The notes under the pieces were generated by a model. It ran no database searches, was not told where the DNA came from, and worked only from the letters and a program-made list of their open reading frames with translations. A DNA stretch of 64,000 nt from Hymenoscyphus infarciens (lineage: Eukaryota > Ascomycota > Leotiomycetes > Helotiales > Helotiaceae): assembly GCA_001414345.1 (NCBI GenBank), contig LLCB01000022.1, positions 1 through 64,000 of the forward strand. The letters run 5' to 3'. Shown here one piece after another: positions 13,077 to 24,207 of the stretch (its first letter is position 1; each line of letters starts with the position of its first letter). The position numbers and the translations under genes are program-made.

Positions 13077-13554
13077 TATAATAGTACGAAATATATACTA
13101 TAAGAGAAGAGGTATATAGAAGTACGTTTAAGACTAAATAACGTAAGTAGATACTAAGTACTAATATAGAAGAAAATAATAACTATTCCTCTTCTATACT
13201 AAATATAAACGTCTATATATAAGAGATTAGAAGCTTCTAAGTTCTAATAATAATAATAACCGAGCTCTGTCTAATATAGCTAATACTAAATAATAAGAGC
13301 TAAAAAGCTAAATATATAACCTCTAAACCTTTAGAAAGCTAAATATATAATATCTAAATCTTAATCTCTTCTATATATAAATATTAGACATTAATACCTT
13401 TAGTACTTCGCTTATATAAGTATCGGTTATTTGTAATCTCGGCTTTAGAGATATTAGAAGTATCGGCAGTACTTAGAGGTATTAGTAGTTTCACAAATAC
13501 TAATAATTCAGAATAGTACTATTATATAATAATCTAGGATAGCGTACTATTATA
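13077..13554 (-). repeat. Putative 5' LTR of the Ty3/gypsy element
   Basis: Partner of 5232-5564. It lies upstream of the Gag trace on the minus strand, so it would be the 5' LTR. It shares the same inverted terminal words. Compared with the other copy it contains extra sequence around 13370-13470, including TATCGGTTATTTGTAATCTC, that has kept some CpG. Confidence 0.65.
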
Positions 13555-14215
13555 CTCTTCTACTATAGAAAGCAGTATATAAGGCTAAGAGAGAGGATTA
13601 TAGTAAGCTAGAGCTTAATACTCTTATATTAAAAGAGGACAAAGCTACTTAGTTATAAGAGGCTCTTTTAAAGAGAGAGTAGTATAATAGTCCTAGTTAT
13701 ATATATTACTTATATAACTAGATTAACCTAAGGCTTTACTAAAACTTCGCTTAATATATATAAATAAAGCTAGAGTACTTATACTCTTTACTTTTCTCTT
13801 TAGTTTAGTTTTTCTTAATATTAGGTACTATTCTATAAGTACTCTCTTTATATATTTATAGAGAGCTATTATATAATAAACAGTTTTATAGCTTAACCGT
13901 CTACTTATAAATTAGTTCTACTTATAGAGAACTATTAATATTATAAATAGTTAGTAAGCTTAATAGTTAGAGAAAGTTAATAATTTATTATTTAAACTAT
14001 TACTACGTATTACTATTAACTTTATTTAAACTCTCTTTATAGAAGACGATCTAAAATTTTAATCGATACTTAGATACTTCGCTAGCTATTAAGCAAATAA
14101 GACGGGTTATAAATTAAGTCAGTTATATATACTATCTAGAGATAATCTTAAATTATCGGCAAAAGCCTTTAAAGTAGGTAGAATTTCAGTATAGAAGAGA
14201 GAAGACTACTAAGGA
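13555..14215. repeat. AT-rich tract up to the edge of normal-composition DNA
   Basis: Degraded AT-rich sequence continues to about 14.2 kb, where composition changes abruptly to normal. No motif could be assigned. A short direct repeat (GAAGACTACTAAG) lies at the boundary near 14200-14225. Confidence 0.5.
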
Positions 14216-16554
14216 AGACTACTAAGGAATCTAAACCAAGCTTCCTTATAACAACAAACGCGTACCTTTCGCTCTCTAACTACTTCCCATCTCCATAATT
14301 GCCCTCCCTAACCAAGTCTTAGACCGCTCTCCTACTACTTACGTCCCTGTTACGCACGACAAGAACTCTACACGCTAAAATCCTACACTTTAAACAGCGA
14401 GTAGAAGATATACCTACCTTGCTATCTCAATCCCCCGAAAATTGTGAAATAGCTCGCGAATTCTCAACCACACATGGGTAAAACCGCAAAGGGATAATTT
14501 ACTAGGGGGTAGGTGGGACAGTACCCAACTTACACCAGGATATGTTCTACATCAAGGTATGTGCACCCTATTAAGTGAAGAGAGAGAGAGAGAGGGGGGG
14601 AGGGGAAAAAATAAAATTAAGGTTCACCTACCACCGACCTACACATCAAATACTTACTCCCCGGAGGTGAATAAACAACACAACACGTCCAGGAGACTTC
14701 GATTTCCCTGACACAATTCAAGGCCCAGCCCCCATAGATGGGCTAAACCTCGCCAGCCATCGCTGTGGAGATAAGTTATAAGTCGAAGAATAAATAAACC
14801 TAAACCAGATCATTTCCGCTCCCTGCCCACTCACCCAAGATATTAAAAGAGAATCAGAGGGGTACGGTAGTTGGAGCTGGACAGGACAGGACAGGACAGG
14901 ACAGGGTGTGGCTCCTCCTTCCACGAGTCCCTCTGCCGGATCGGATCGGGTAGGGTCGGGTCGGGTCGGGTCGGGTCGGATCAAGACTCAAAGCGAGGGA
15001 AGCAGCGACGTCACGGCTAAGTACCATCATCTTACCATCAACCTGAAAAGGGGGGGACGGGAAAGGGGAAAACGACCACGACCACGACCACGACCTCACA
15101 TCCTAAAGAGATATGTATGAATAGATAATAATCATATGAACCCAAGTATCTCACCACAGCAACTTCTCCACCATCCCCTCTAATCTCTCATACCCCGACA
15201 TCATCTGCAAAAGTGGTTACTCTTACATAGGGCCCCCGACGAGTAGTTGTGGAAAAGAGTAGTATTCATCTCGATCCTCGGTCTCAGGTCGAGAGGTCGG
15301 CTGGGGAATATCACTTCGACACTTCACTCCGCACGCTCTCTTCTCAACACCCAGACTTTCACACCGCCCTCGGAACCTCATCTTTAATCTCCCTCAAGCC
15401 ACCTACTCTATCTCCAACAAACAGAGGTGCAACCGGTCTTCAATCATGCACGACCATCACTAAAGTCACAACCTTTGTCACCAGACGACCTAGAAAAGAG
15501 TATCCGAAATTTCACTCCACACAACACACCAGCCACTTGATTTCAATTTCATTCTTTCTTCATTCTGTTCTCTGATTTTCTGATTTTTGTGACTTTGTTT
15601 TATACAGATTATATTTCCTCCCCTCTGCCATCCTCTGATCTTCTCCTCTTCTCATCCTCTCTTCCCCGTCCTCACCGCCTCCCTCCACCACACCTCCACT
15701 CATTCCCCCACAACAAACCAGGAACTCATTCCCCGTCTCCCCACAAAACAACCCACGAGGAAACCATCCCATTCTATGCAAACATCATCAAAAAAACTCA
15801 AGACAGCCGTAAAAAGCAACAATAAAAGAGCAAGGGGTATCTTCAATCATCCCTCCCATCAGACCAGACAACGCATGCTTCTGCTCTAGTCCACAATCTC
15901 TCCCTCCCTCCACACGCAGGAAGATCTTTGCAGACCCAATACCATTGATCGAACCCATCTATATGTGTAAAGTTTGTTTCTCTTTTCGCGCCAATGAACC
16001 CCAAAATCCAAATTTGCTAGAAACCCAAAGGGAAAAACGGGAACCCCAATCAAATCAATCACACCAGAACACACACGTACATATGTTTCTCCAGACCCCC
16101 AGAGAAAAGAGAGGGCCCCAGTTGAAAAACGCAAAAAAGGAGGAGCGAAGCAAATGCAAAAAAGAAAAAAGTTGATGTCTCGAGAGAGTAGATAAGGCTC
16201 TTTGCCCTTGCCAGTACTCATGTCCATTCCACTCCACTCCATTTTCTCTTGTCCAAGCAAAAAGAAGAAGAAGAAGAAAAAGGTAGACCCTAAAAAACAT
16301 TCCTATGTGATCTCCCTTTTTGTAAAAAAACACCACCGAAACGCAAAAACAACCAGAAGTCTTGCGCCATTCCAGAATCTTTCTTTTTCGCCCCAAGCCC
16401 CATGCAATGATGCAGTGTGAAAATTAAAAAAATCTTTAGTATCCCCTTCCCACCGCGCCCCCGCAGCCCAGGAACGCTTCGCTCAATGTACAGCAGGAAC
16501 TTTAATGATCGAAAGATCATAGACAAAGGAGAAACGTTAAATGTGTGGTGTTGC
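14216..16554. other. Non-coding region downstream of the Vac7 gene
   Basis: Normal composition, but no ORF with recognisable domains or convincing exon structure. It contains simple repeats: GGACA units at about 14877-14905, GGGTC units at about 14947-14980, and ACCACG units near 15073-15093, plus polypyrimidine stretches. The part nearest 16554 probably contains the 3' UTR of the Vac7 homologue. Short ORFs on both strands are low-complexity and look like chance. Confidence 0.5.
14877..14980. repeat. Two pentanucleotide microsatellites
   Basis: GGACA is repeated about five times at 14877-14905. GGGTC is repeated about five to six times at 14947-14980, preceded by related GGATC and GGGTA variants. 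Both lie in non-coding DNA. Confidence 0.85.
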
Positions 16555-19383
16555 TTAACCACGTTTGGTGTCGCCGACAGATCGACCCGGAATAATATGC
16601 ACACTGTCGGGATCGGTATCTGCCGCGTTGGGTTTGACTGTGACGCGTCCCTCCACGGAAATACTTCTCATTCTCTGACTCAATGGAAGGGAATATTTGA
16701 GCGTGCCTCGAACGATCAGGTCGAATTCGTGTTGTAAGACTCTTCCCCAGCGTTCACTTCCTGCTGGGAGAGTGTGATTGCCCGGGTGATGGACACGGAT
16801 CTGACCAAGGGAATTGGAGAGGGTATGTTGAAATGGGGATCCTTCGAAGCTCAAGGGGCTGTCGAGTTCATAAACGTGTCCAATTTCCAGGTTGGGGTTC
16901 GTGTTTGGATCGTCACCTGATGGAGGATCACGTGGATCATCATCACGTTTCATCATGAGCTTTCGGATCCCTCGTCGCATACTCCTCATGATATCAGGAT
17001 CAGGTTGGCTCCACCATTCGGAATCTGTCCCGGCGTATTTGGATTTGGCAAATATGACGACATCGGCGAGGTCGACCGTGACAGCCACGATGTTCGGATT
17101 TCTCGCTTGAACTTTCATGTCGAAAATGATGTCCTGTTCACTGGCAAGGACGTTCTTGATTGCCAGCACTTTGACGTTGGTCAGAGGTTGAGTAGTTGCA
17201 AGCATGAATCCAACGGCGCCTGAGAGAACCAGAATAATCATGAGGCATAGAACCAACCACCCGGCAAACTGAGCAAATAATGAACGATCGTGTCTCGAAG
17301 CCTGGTGTTCCAGTTGTCGAATTGATGATGTATTTGGACGCCGGCCTCTCATGGACCTTCCAGACCGCACGGTCGAGATCAAGGGAGTACGCTCATCATC
17401 AGCACCATCGTCCAAATCATAACCTGCTGATATGGGCGATGATTTCTTCCCCAGGCCCCCCAGCCTCGGAACATTCGATAGTCTGGGACTCGTCGGTTGG
17501 GATGGGTGTCTAGGAACACTTGCTGAAAATTTAGTTTTTGCTGCATTTGGAAAAGGAGATTCGTTATCAAAGAGAGAGGCGTGGCCATTTCCCCCATTTC
17601 GACCCCATCGGCCTATGTGATGATGGTGGTGCGTCGTTCCTCGTCCAGTCCCCAGATTACTTCTCACTGTCCCCTTTCCATCATCTTCTCCGGTAGTGGA
17701 ATCCGGACCATTACTCGTAAAGGAATTGGCAAATTTCATACTTTTCTTCATTGCCACACTATGGCTCCCCTCGGCCGTGACTCTTGGGCCAATTCGTTGT
17801 TGCTCAATCTGACTGACCATCGACGTGGCACTTGGCGTTCGCGAGTGATATCGTCGTTTCTGTTCGGTGGGTTCTGGTGGATTGGATTCGTAGACAAAGG
17901 TCTCCTCCGAGTCGGAAGAGTTTGCCTCGTCGACCGCGCTCGCGACCTTGGCTTCGAAGATATCTGCTTTTGAAGAGGCTGGGCGACTTCTAGTTAGCAT
18001 AGAGCTTACACTGTGAATACTCAAACTTGGTTTGCGATTAGACGAGATCAACTGCCGCTCAGGACTTGGTGCGCCACTACTGGTAGAAGGCGAATACGGG
18101 CCTTGACCGTGCGCCCACTCCGGTGACCGAGCAGCAGCCGCCGCCGCAGGATAAGAAAAATCTCTGGTAGAAGGATGATGATGAAGTCTGGGTCTTGAGG
18201 AATTTGCGTGCTCACCCGTTCCTGAAGTTACTGATGGAGCCTTTCGGGTCGTCTTCTTCTTTTCCTTTTTTGGTCGTATGGTCTCGGAGCTTGGTTTTTG
18301 TCGAATACTTCCATTTGCTGGTCCTCCGACGGCCACTTGTGGTACTACAGAGCTCACCACCTCTGTCTCCACCGTCATGTTTCTTGTGGACCCTTCAGCA
18401 GACGCCTTGGCTTTATTGACCCCACCAGTCGTCCCAAATGGCTTCACAGCAGGAGCACTGGGCCGTAATCCTGTTCCTGGAGTAGCGGAGGTTGTTCTCA
18501 TCTTGATCTCGCCCTTTCCACCACTCTCACTCCCACTCTCACTGGCCGTGGCATTTGCCTTTGGCTTGCTCGACTTGTTGGTTCCCTCTTTCCCTGCCTG
18601 CTTTCCTGGTTTCTCTGTTGATTCGTCGTCGGACTTGGCTTGCGTGATCTCCTGCACCGTCTCCAGTGTTGAGCTGGCCCCACTGGTTCCGCTAGTCCCC
18701 CTTGCGGGCGTTCGCATGCCTGGCACTGTCAAAGAATCATCCACCTCGTTGTCATTCGTTGTTGGTTTCCCTTCCGACTGGTCCATCGGTTGTATGGCTC
18801 GTTGAACATTGATTGCTGGAGTTTCTGGATCGTTCTTCCGCGGAGCAATGGTGGTTGGCTTGTTGAGAGGAGGTGGGGATCGCAGTCTTGGGGATATCGG
18901 CCAGCGAGGAGTATCCTTAAGCTCGGATGTTACCGATGGCTTTTGGGGAATCGGAGCACGTATAATGGTCTCTGACAGACTTGGGTACAGGGTAGGAATG
19001 GAGGCAGCAGACAATGCTCTCTGGGTGGCGGCGGCAGAAGGTGGGTTTGTGGTGCTTGAGGATCGTGACGGACTGACGTCGTGAGAGCTGTTCTTCCTTG
19101 ATCTCCCGGGACCTGTGTGACGGGTAGCCACACCTGGCCTTGCAGCTTGTCTAACAGGAGATGACTCTCGCGAGGGAATTGGTGAGTTGGTCGTGGACGG
19201 TGCTCGTTTTGGGTGTATCTTCTTTGTCGTCTGGGCCGAGGAGGTAGGTATTGAAGACTCGCGAGGCTTGGGAGTAGTTGACCTAGAGGGATTGGCACTG
19301 GAAGTGGCCGATGATATGGAAGGAGTGTCGGTCGAGTGGTGCGACTGGACCGTCGACGGGGAGGTTTTGTCTTCAGAGGGCAT
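16555..19383 (-). CDS. VAC7: Vac7-like regulator of vacuolar PtdIns(3,5)P2 synthesis
   Basis: A single uninterrupted ORF of 942 residues. The first 700 or so residues are Ser/Thr/Pro-rich, highly charged and probably disordered, with a His run (HHHHH) near residue 590. One strong membrane segment follows at about 709-734 (WLVLCLMIILVLSGAVGFML). The C-terminal domain of about 208 residues begins TNVKVLAIKNVLASEQDIIF and includes QARNPNIVAVTVDLADVVIF, the LEA-2-like luminal domain typical of fungal Vac7. In yeast, Vac7 is a vacuolar membrane protein that activates the Fab1 PI3P 5-kinase in vacuole size control and osmotic stress. Length and architecture fit the family. The symbol rests on the membrane and C-terminal part only, since the N-terminal half is poorly conserved. 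The stop codon TAA is at 16555-16557. Confidence 0.82.
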   Translation of the reverse strand: MPSEDKTSPSTVQSHHSTDTPSISSATSSANPSRSTTPKPRESSIPTSSAQTTKKIHPKRAPSTTNSPIPSRESSPVRQAARPGVATRHTGPGRSRKNSSHDVSPSRSSSTTNPPSAAATQRALSAASIPTLYPSLSETIIRAPIPQKPSVTSELKDTPRWPISPRLRSPPPLNKPTTIAPRKNDPETPAINVQRAIQPMDQSEGKPTTNDNEVDDSLTVPGMRTPARGTSGTSGASSTLETVQEITQAKSDDESTEKPGKQAGKEGTNKSSKPKANATASESGSESGGKGEIKMRTTSATPGTGLRPSAPAVKPFGTTGGVNKAKASAEGSTRNMTVETEVVSSVVPQVAVGGPANGSIRQKPSSETIRPKKEKKKTTRKAPSVTSGTGEHANSSRPRLHHHPSTRDFSYPAAAAAARSPEWAHGQGPYSPSTSSGAPSPERQLISSNRKPSLSIHSVSSMLTRSRPASSKADIFEAKVASAVDEANSSDSEETFVYESNPPEPTEQKRRYHSRTPSATSMVSQIEQQRIGPRVTAEGSHSVAMKKSMKFANSFTSNGPDSTTGEDDGKGTVRSNLGTGRGTTHHHHHIGRWGRNGGNGHASLFDNESPFPNAAKTKFSASVPRHPSQPTSPRLSNVPRLGGLGKKSSPISAGYDLDDGADDERTPLISTVRSGRSMRGRRPNTSSIRQLEHQASRHDRSLFAQFAGWLVLCLMIILVLSGAVGFMLATTQPLTNVKVLAIKNVLASEQDIIFDMKVQARNPNIVAVTVDLADVVIFAKSKYAGTDSEWWSQPDPDIMRSMRRGIRKLMMKRDDDPRDPPSGDDPNTNPNLEIGHVYELDSPLSFEGSPFQHTLSNSLGQIRVHHPGNHTLPAGSERWGRVLQHEFDLIVRGTLKYSLPLSQRMRSISVEGRVTVKPNAADTDPDSVHIIPGRSVGDTKRG

Positions 19384-19504
19384 GGTGACCTCTCTTTAGG
19401 TTGAGATGGGGGGGTGAGGTTGTGGGCGTGGGTGTTTATTGTGAGAAGGCGGAACTCTAATGGTACCTAGGTAGGTACGAATCGGCCTTAGCTTGGGAAG
19501 AGCA

Positions 19505-19543
19505 GTCAAGCGTCAAGCGTCAAGCGTCAAGCGTCAAGCGTCA
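19505..19543. repeat. GTCAAGC heptamer tandem repeat
   Basis: Five exact copies of GTCAAGC followed by GTCA, about 120 bp upstream of the Vac7 homologue's start codon. It lies in the presumed promoter or 5' UTR. Confidence 0.9.
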
Positions 19544-20081
19544 CTGCCGGCCAGACCAGTGGATGAGATGGATGGGCGCAAAACGAGAGTCTTGGCGGGA
19601 TTACAGCTACCGCACCCGATTCTCGGTACAGTTACAGTGCTGTAACGTAGCTGGTGACGTCTCTCTTTTTAGCCCTGTAGCTCTGTGCGCCGAATCGTGC
19701 AACTCGTGCAACGGACGCGATACGAGGCAGCGAGCAATTTGGCTTTCGCAGTCGTGGTCGCGTTGGTGATGGTGGTGGTGATGGGGTTGGTGATTGTGAT
19801 TGTGATAGGGATACGCGCTGTGAGGTGGAATGGTAGGAGATGGTGGTGGCCATTCAAAAAGATAGGGTGAGTGAGTGGAGGGTGCTGTGTTGTTGTGTGG
19901 AGGAGAAAGAAAGGGTTGGTGGTCGGTCGCGGTGGTTACCACTTTCACTGCACTGCACTGCACTGTCTGGAGAGGTGCGCTGGCTTTTTTGGGGAAAAGG
20001 TGCCGAATTACGGTGAGTTGGTGGTACTCTAGTAAGTTGGTAACAGAAGCAGGCTGTCCAAACTATGGGGTTCATAGGGTA

Positions 20082-20129
20082 GAAAAATGGGCAAAAATGG
20101 GCAAAAATGGGCAAAAATGGACAAAAATG
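20082..20129. repeat. GCAAAAATGG decamer repeat
   Basis: Four to five consecutive copies of a 10-bp unit GCAAAAATGG with single-base variants. Non-coding context. Confidence 0.85.
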
Positions 20130-20934
20130 AGGTGGCGGATGCGATGGAGGTTTTTGTTAAAGACCAGCCTGGAAGGCCTCAATTTAGACCCTTGGCTGAA
20201 GGTCGCCTCTCTGACTCTGTGCCTGGATGGATCCTGGTTTGGGGTCTGGCAACCAGGATGCCCGGAAGGAGAATAGAATCAAAGACATGAAAAGAATCAT
20301 CCCTGAAAACAAGCTTAGATACTCTCCCTCCTATCACCACCGGATTACGCCGCTTCTGTTTTTCCACTTCCACTTCTCAACCTTCCATCTCTATCTCTGA
20401 CAAAACCATAGGTAGAATAGAAGCTGACAAGCACAAGCACAATACCAATAGTGCTTGTCCAACCCATGATCCCCTATTCGAGTCTTAACCCCGCTGAACT
20501 TCCCTTCTTGGGTGACGCTCTCCTCTTCCGCAACACCAAGTGCTGCAAGGACTAAATCACACTGGCATTTGCAAAGACGCCCTTCATCTGCACCATCTGC
20601 TTCCTGCATCGCTCAATCACTCGTGTGTCCAATCGGCCGTCGTGGAACTCAGAACTCACAACTCACTTCGAGTCTTGAGCATCATCATCTCACATTCACA
20701 AGAATCCGAGGATGACAGCATCCCTTGAGTAAAAAAGAAACCCTGACACCGGGAGGGCTACCGCTCCCTCCGCATACTTTTCCTCTCACTCTGTGCCTGG
20801 CGACAAGGTCGGAATAGGCTTAGTCACTCTGGGGACATCCGACGCGAAAGTTAAGTTCCGTCCGACTGCCTGTGCCTCGGGAGGAGGAAATGGTCCTCGC
20901 GAGGACTAGCTATAGTACTTAATTACCTAATTAG

Positions 20935-20963
20935 CTATTACCTATTACCTATTACCTATTACC
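20935..20963. repeat. CTATTAC heptamer repeat
   Basis: About four tandem copies of CTATTAC, in an AT-rich patch following GAGGACTAGCTATAGTACTT. Confidence 0.85.
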
Positions 20964-21065
20964 ATCACGTACAAGGCTACGTAGTTGGAGCTACGGATTC
21001 GAAAGAATCAACATGCCGGGTGTACTGTACAGTACTCCGTACGAGAGAGGATGAAAGACGGTGAC

Positions 21066-21100
21066 GAAATGGAAATGGAAATGGAAATGGAAATGGAAAT
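21066..21100. repeat. GAAATG hexamer repeat
   Basis: Five to six tandem copies of the hexamer GAAATG. One reading frame gives an (Met-Glu)n run in a short plus-strand ORF and the other strand gives an (Ile-Ser)n run. Both look like by-products of the repeat, not real proteins. Confidence 0.85.
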
Positions 21101-22900
21101 GAATGCCATCATTCTTTTACGTCCTTTACGCGGGAGAGGGTTGGGTATGCCATCGATTTCCGAGGGCGCTCCAAAGTGGAATCCCACCTGTCGATCCTCC
21201 ACCTCATGGCCCTACAAGTTACAACCCAAGACTGGCGGACCAGACGAATGGGATTTGGACGAGCCATCATCCATACATTAATACTGTACATGAACCCCCG
21301 CCCAAGGCATCCATTCCATCACTTGACATTGAAAAACTGCCAGATTCAGCCATTATATCCCAAAACCTGCATCTCTCCTGCACTCCGATTTAAACAACAA
21401 ATCGACAAGGTGGAACGGCGATGCAGCCTGCGCCGTGAGCAAGAGGAGACTGATGGTGATGGTGATGGTGTGGTGTTGGATTCCAAAAGAGGCCATGCGC
21501 AGCTATTCTTAGGTATTTTCCCTCTTCTCTTCGCTTTCCTCTAAACACACACAGAAAGTTGAATCGACAGAAGCTCCAACGCCATGCTTCGTGCATGCAG
21601 GGCATCATGATCTATCAAAAGCCACGCATTTTAATACCCACCACATGTTGCCCATCGCCTCCAACGATGTGATCTGGTGTATGGCAGTACTCGCACCGAG
21701 CGCTCCCCTCGCCATGGGAATGGTAGGAAGCACGTTGAACCAATCGATGATGAAGCTCGATAGTCTCGTCACTCGCGCGACTTGGCTACCTCTTGATGGG
21801 TGGTGTGAGATGGCGTTGCGCATTGACAGGGGCGCTGTGACAGCTCTCACTCGTCCACGTTTCAACCTTCAACCTTCCAGAAGGTGTCCTGACTCCTCAG
21901 GCTTCCATTCCCCACTTCAACTACCTCGGGTTCCTGCGGACCCACCAACATTGACAAGGGCAGGCACCACATCTTTCTTTTGCACTTCTGTTGCTCCTCA
22001 CTCTCCGTAATGTGTCAACTCCTCAACTCCAGCCTCAAACTCACCTCCGCTCATCAAACATCTCTCCCTTTTAAGAGCAGAAGAGGCAGCTTACCATCAC
22101 CCCCACGTCGTCTCACTCCTTCGCAAACCTCGCTGGCAAAACGATAACCACAAAATCATCCTCCCTTCCCCCTTTCTACCTATCCACGGGATGGAGAAGG
22201 AGACAACCACGTCATGGCTTTCCATCACATGTTCTCAGCCATAATTTCTTCTTCTTCCTAGTAGGCCCGGCCCATACATCTGCAACGGTTTGTCTCTCAT
22301 GACTTGTTCTTCGCTACCACATCAAGCAAATATCGCAAGCTACAACTCGTGCGTGGGGGGGGCTCAAGTGAGACTTCTTCTCAGCCTTGGGAGAGATATG
22401 GTTCTCCCGGGAGAGAGGAAACAGCTGCCAACTTGATGATGCGGCGTGTGGCGTCGTCGGGAATAGCCATGTGCCGCTGCGGCAAGGCAGGACGAGGGCC
22501 TTTTTTTCTCCGGCCTTATCTGACGATATCGGTACCTCCCGCGGGTGGGAATCCTTCGGTTTTTTTTCTAATGTGGATCCCAAGTATGGAGTCGTGGGAC
22601 GACCGGTATTCTCGGTGCGAAGTCATGGTGCTTTTAAATCCCGTTTCCTTCTGTCGGAATCTGGTTTCCGCGCGGTTCCCGAATTCGAGATTTCCCAAGG
22701 AGAAAGTTGTTGCTTGGCATTTGCGCCTTGTCTGCTGTCACTGCTTGAACCTGCTTGGAGTCTCCGAGTTGGGGGCTATCACGCGAATATTAGCAGCGTC
22801 AGAGGCTCCCAACTAATGGTAGGTCGATCTTTCTGGCCGAGTAGACTTGATGTCAGAACTCCTCGACTGACAGGCTGAGAGATCCTGCTATAGGTCACTT

Positions 22901-24207
22901 TTTATCTCCTCTTCTCTTTACTTCCTCTTGCTGCTTGGATTTCTATTCGAGGTTCTATGGATTTAGATAGCAAAAACTTCCATTTCCCTAGTAGGTACAT
23001 GGCTATGGTAAGAATAATAGTGCATAGAAACAGGGCCTCGTATTTCACACCATCTACCTACCTTACTTGAAGTATAGAGTATGAAAGTTTCGAGGCTTAT
23101 GTCAAAGTCTTTCGACGAAGTGATATCAAAAAAAATAAAAAATAACAGAGAGTAGAGAGGTAGGGCTAGCAACTCTTTCTCTACATTTCAATCGATCATT
23201 TACACTCGCTGCCTTTGCTTAGAGTAGACTGATTTATTAACCGATAAAATTTCCCTCTCTCTATCAAGATAATAGCATATAAGAAGAATATCTACTAAAA
23301 GCCTAAGTAGAGCGCTAGTAAAAGCTGCCTTTTAGAAAGTAACTATAATAAGCTTCTATTTTTTAAGTATCTCTAATTAACGAGTTTCTATATATTAAAT
23401 ATTAAGCAGCTCTATACCTATACTATTTTCCACTTTCCTCTTTCGCTTATAAGCTTCTCTTATTATACTAGCAGTAGTTAAGAGAGAGAGGTATTCGAAC
23501 TCGCTCTAAGAACTAAGAGATAGAGAAAAGATAGTTTAGTAGAGGTTATAGTATAGTCCGCCTCTTTTATATTAATCTATTCTTATTAGTTCTTATTAGA
23601 ACACACCTCCTTCTAACCTAGTACTTATAAAAACACTATCTACAACTTCTTAAAAGAAATTCCATAGTTTTTAATAATATCAAGGCTTATAAAAAGTAAG
23701 ATATATAATCTACCCTAGGTTTTATATTAAAGGAAATCTAATATTACTTATTTTTATATAGCCTTGTTTTATTTTTAGCTTCGATAGAAGGCTTGTTATA
23801 TTTATTATATAAGAGCTTAGATACCTCTATTGAAATTTAAAGAGTATTATGTCTTAATATTAAGATTAAGTTTACGATTTTGGATTTAAAGATCTGGTTG
23901 TTAATAGAAAGATAGATGTAGAAATATGTTAGTTTACTTCTTTAGAATCTACTCGTAGTAGATAATAAAAGTAGTAGTAATTACTATAGTCGTAGCTACC
24001 TACGTGGCGATAGTAGAGTTTAGGACTTCTCTGCGATAAGATGTGAAGGCTCGGTCTTGTCCGTGGTAGGAGATTTAGTAGATTTAGTAGAGTCCTTTTG
24101 GAGCTTGAATTGTAGTAGTAGTATATTGGTTTTCAGTTATGCTTTTTTTTTCTTTTTTTCTTTTAGAAGGCTTTTAGGGTTATGTTGGTTTTTGATCTAG
24201 GAGGTTA
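22901..24207. repeat. AT-rich RIP-like tract
   Basis: Composition drops to strongly AT-rich from about 23.2 kb, with broken frames and many TpA steps. This suggests degraded repeat DNA. No element structure or protein motif was recognised in this part. The stretch 22.9-23.2 kb is transitional. Confidence 0.5.

Larger units (their letters stand above)
5232..13554 (-). mobile_element. Ty3/gypsy retrotransposon with chromodomain, RIP-degraded
   Basis: Related AT-rich segments at 5232-5564 and 13077-13554 bound the element. Both share the inverted terminal words TATAATAGTAC and GTACTATTATA and are read here as the two LTRs. Between them the minus strand reads, from high to low coordinate: a Gag zinc-knuckle trace near 11395-11450 in which the cysteines have become tyrosines (YYNYKKPRH); reverse transcriptase with YLDN in place of YLDD at 9844-9855; an RNase H trace near 9240-9330 (EIYNKELSTIIEAFKK); integrase around 8000-8350 (KLKFSTIYY, INYY); and a chromodomain-like end around 7050-7230 (EILNSRLFRK). 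Stops sit where Trp or Gln codons are expected, as RIP produces. Total span is 8.3 kb including a nested 399-bp MITE. A target-site duplication could not be confirmed. Confidence 0.85.
19384..22900. other. Gene-poor 3.5-kb region upstream of Vac7
   Basis: Normal composition but no gene I can support. The longest ORFs (for example 22304-22816 plus and 21591-22010 plus) show no known domain, no splice-linked extension and unremarkable composition. The region holds several short tandem repeats and long pyrimidine tracts, consistent with a long promoter, a long 5' UTR or a non-coding transcript. None of these can be told apart from sequence alone. Confidence 0.5.

Noticed and set aside
15249..16420. 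Several ORFs of 70-124 codons on both strands
   Set aside because: They arise from pyrimidine-rich and poly-A simple sequence in the Vac7 downstream region and contradict each other in frame.
20740..20900. Possible 5S rRNA or other structured RNA
   Set aside because: Some GC-rich hairpin potential, but no match to the conserved 5S internal control region that I could see.
22304..22878. Overlapping plus-strand ORFs of 170 and 163 codons
   Set aside because: No recognised domain, no homologous exon continuation and unremarkable composition; two overlapping frames of equal length suggest chance.
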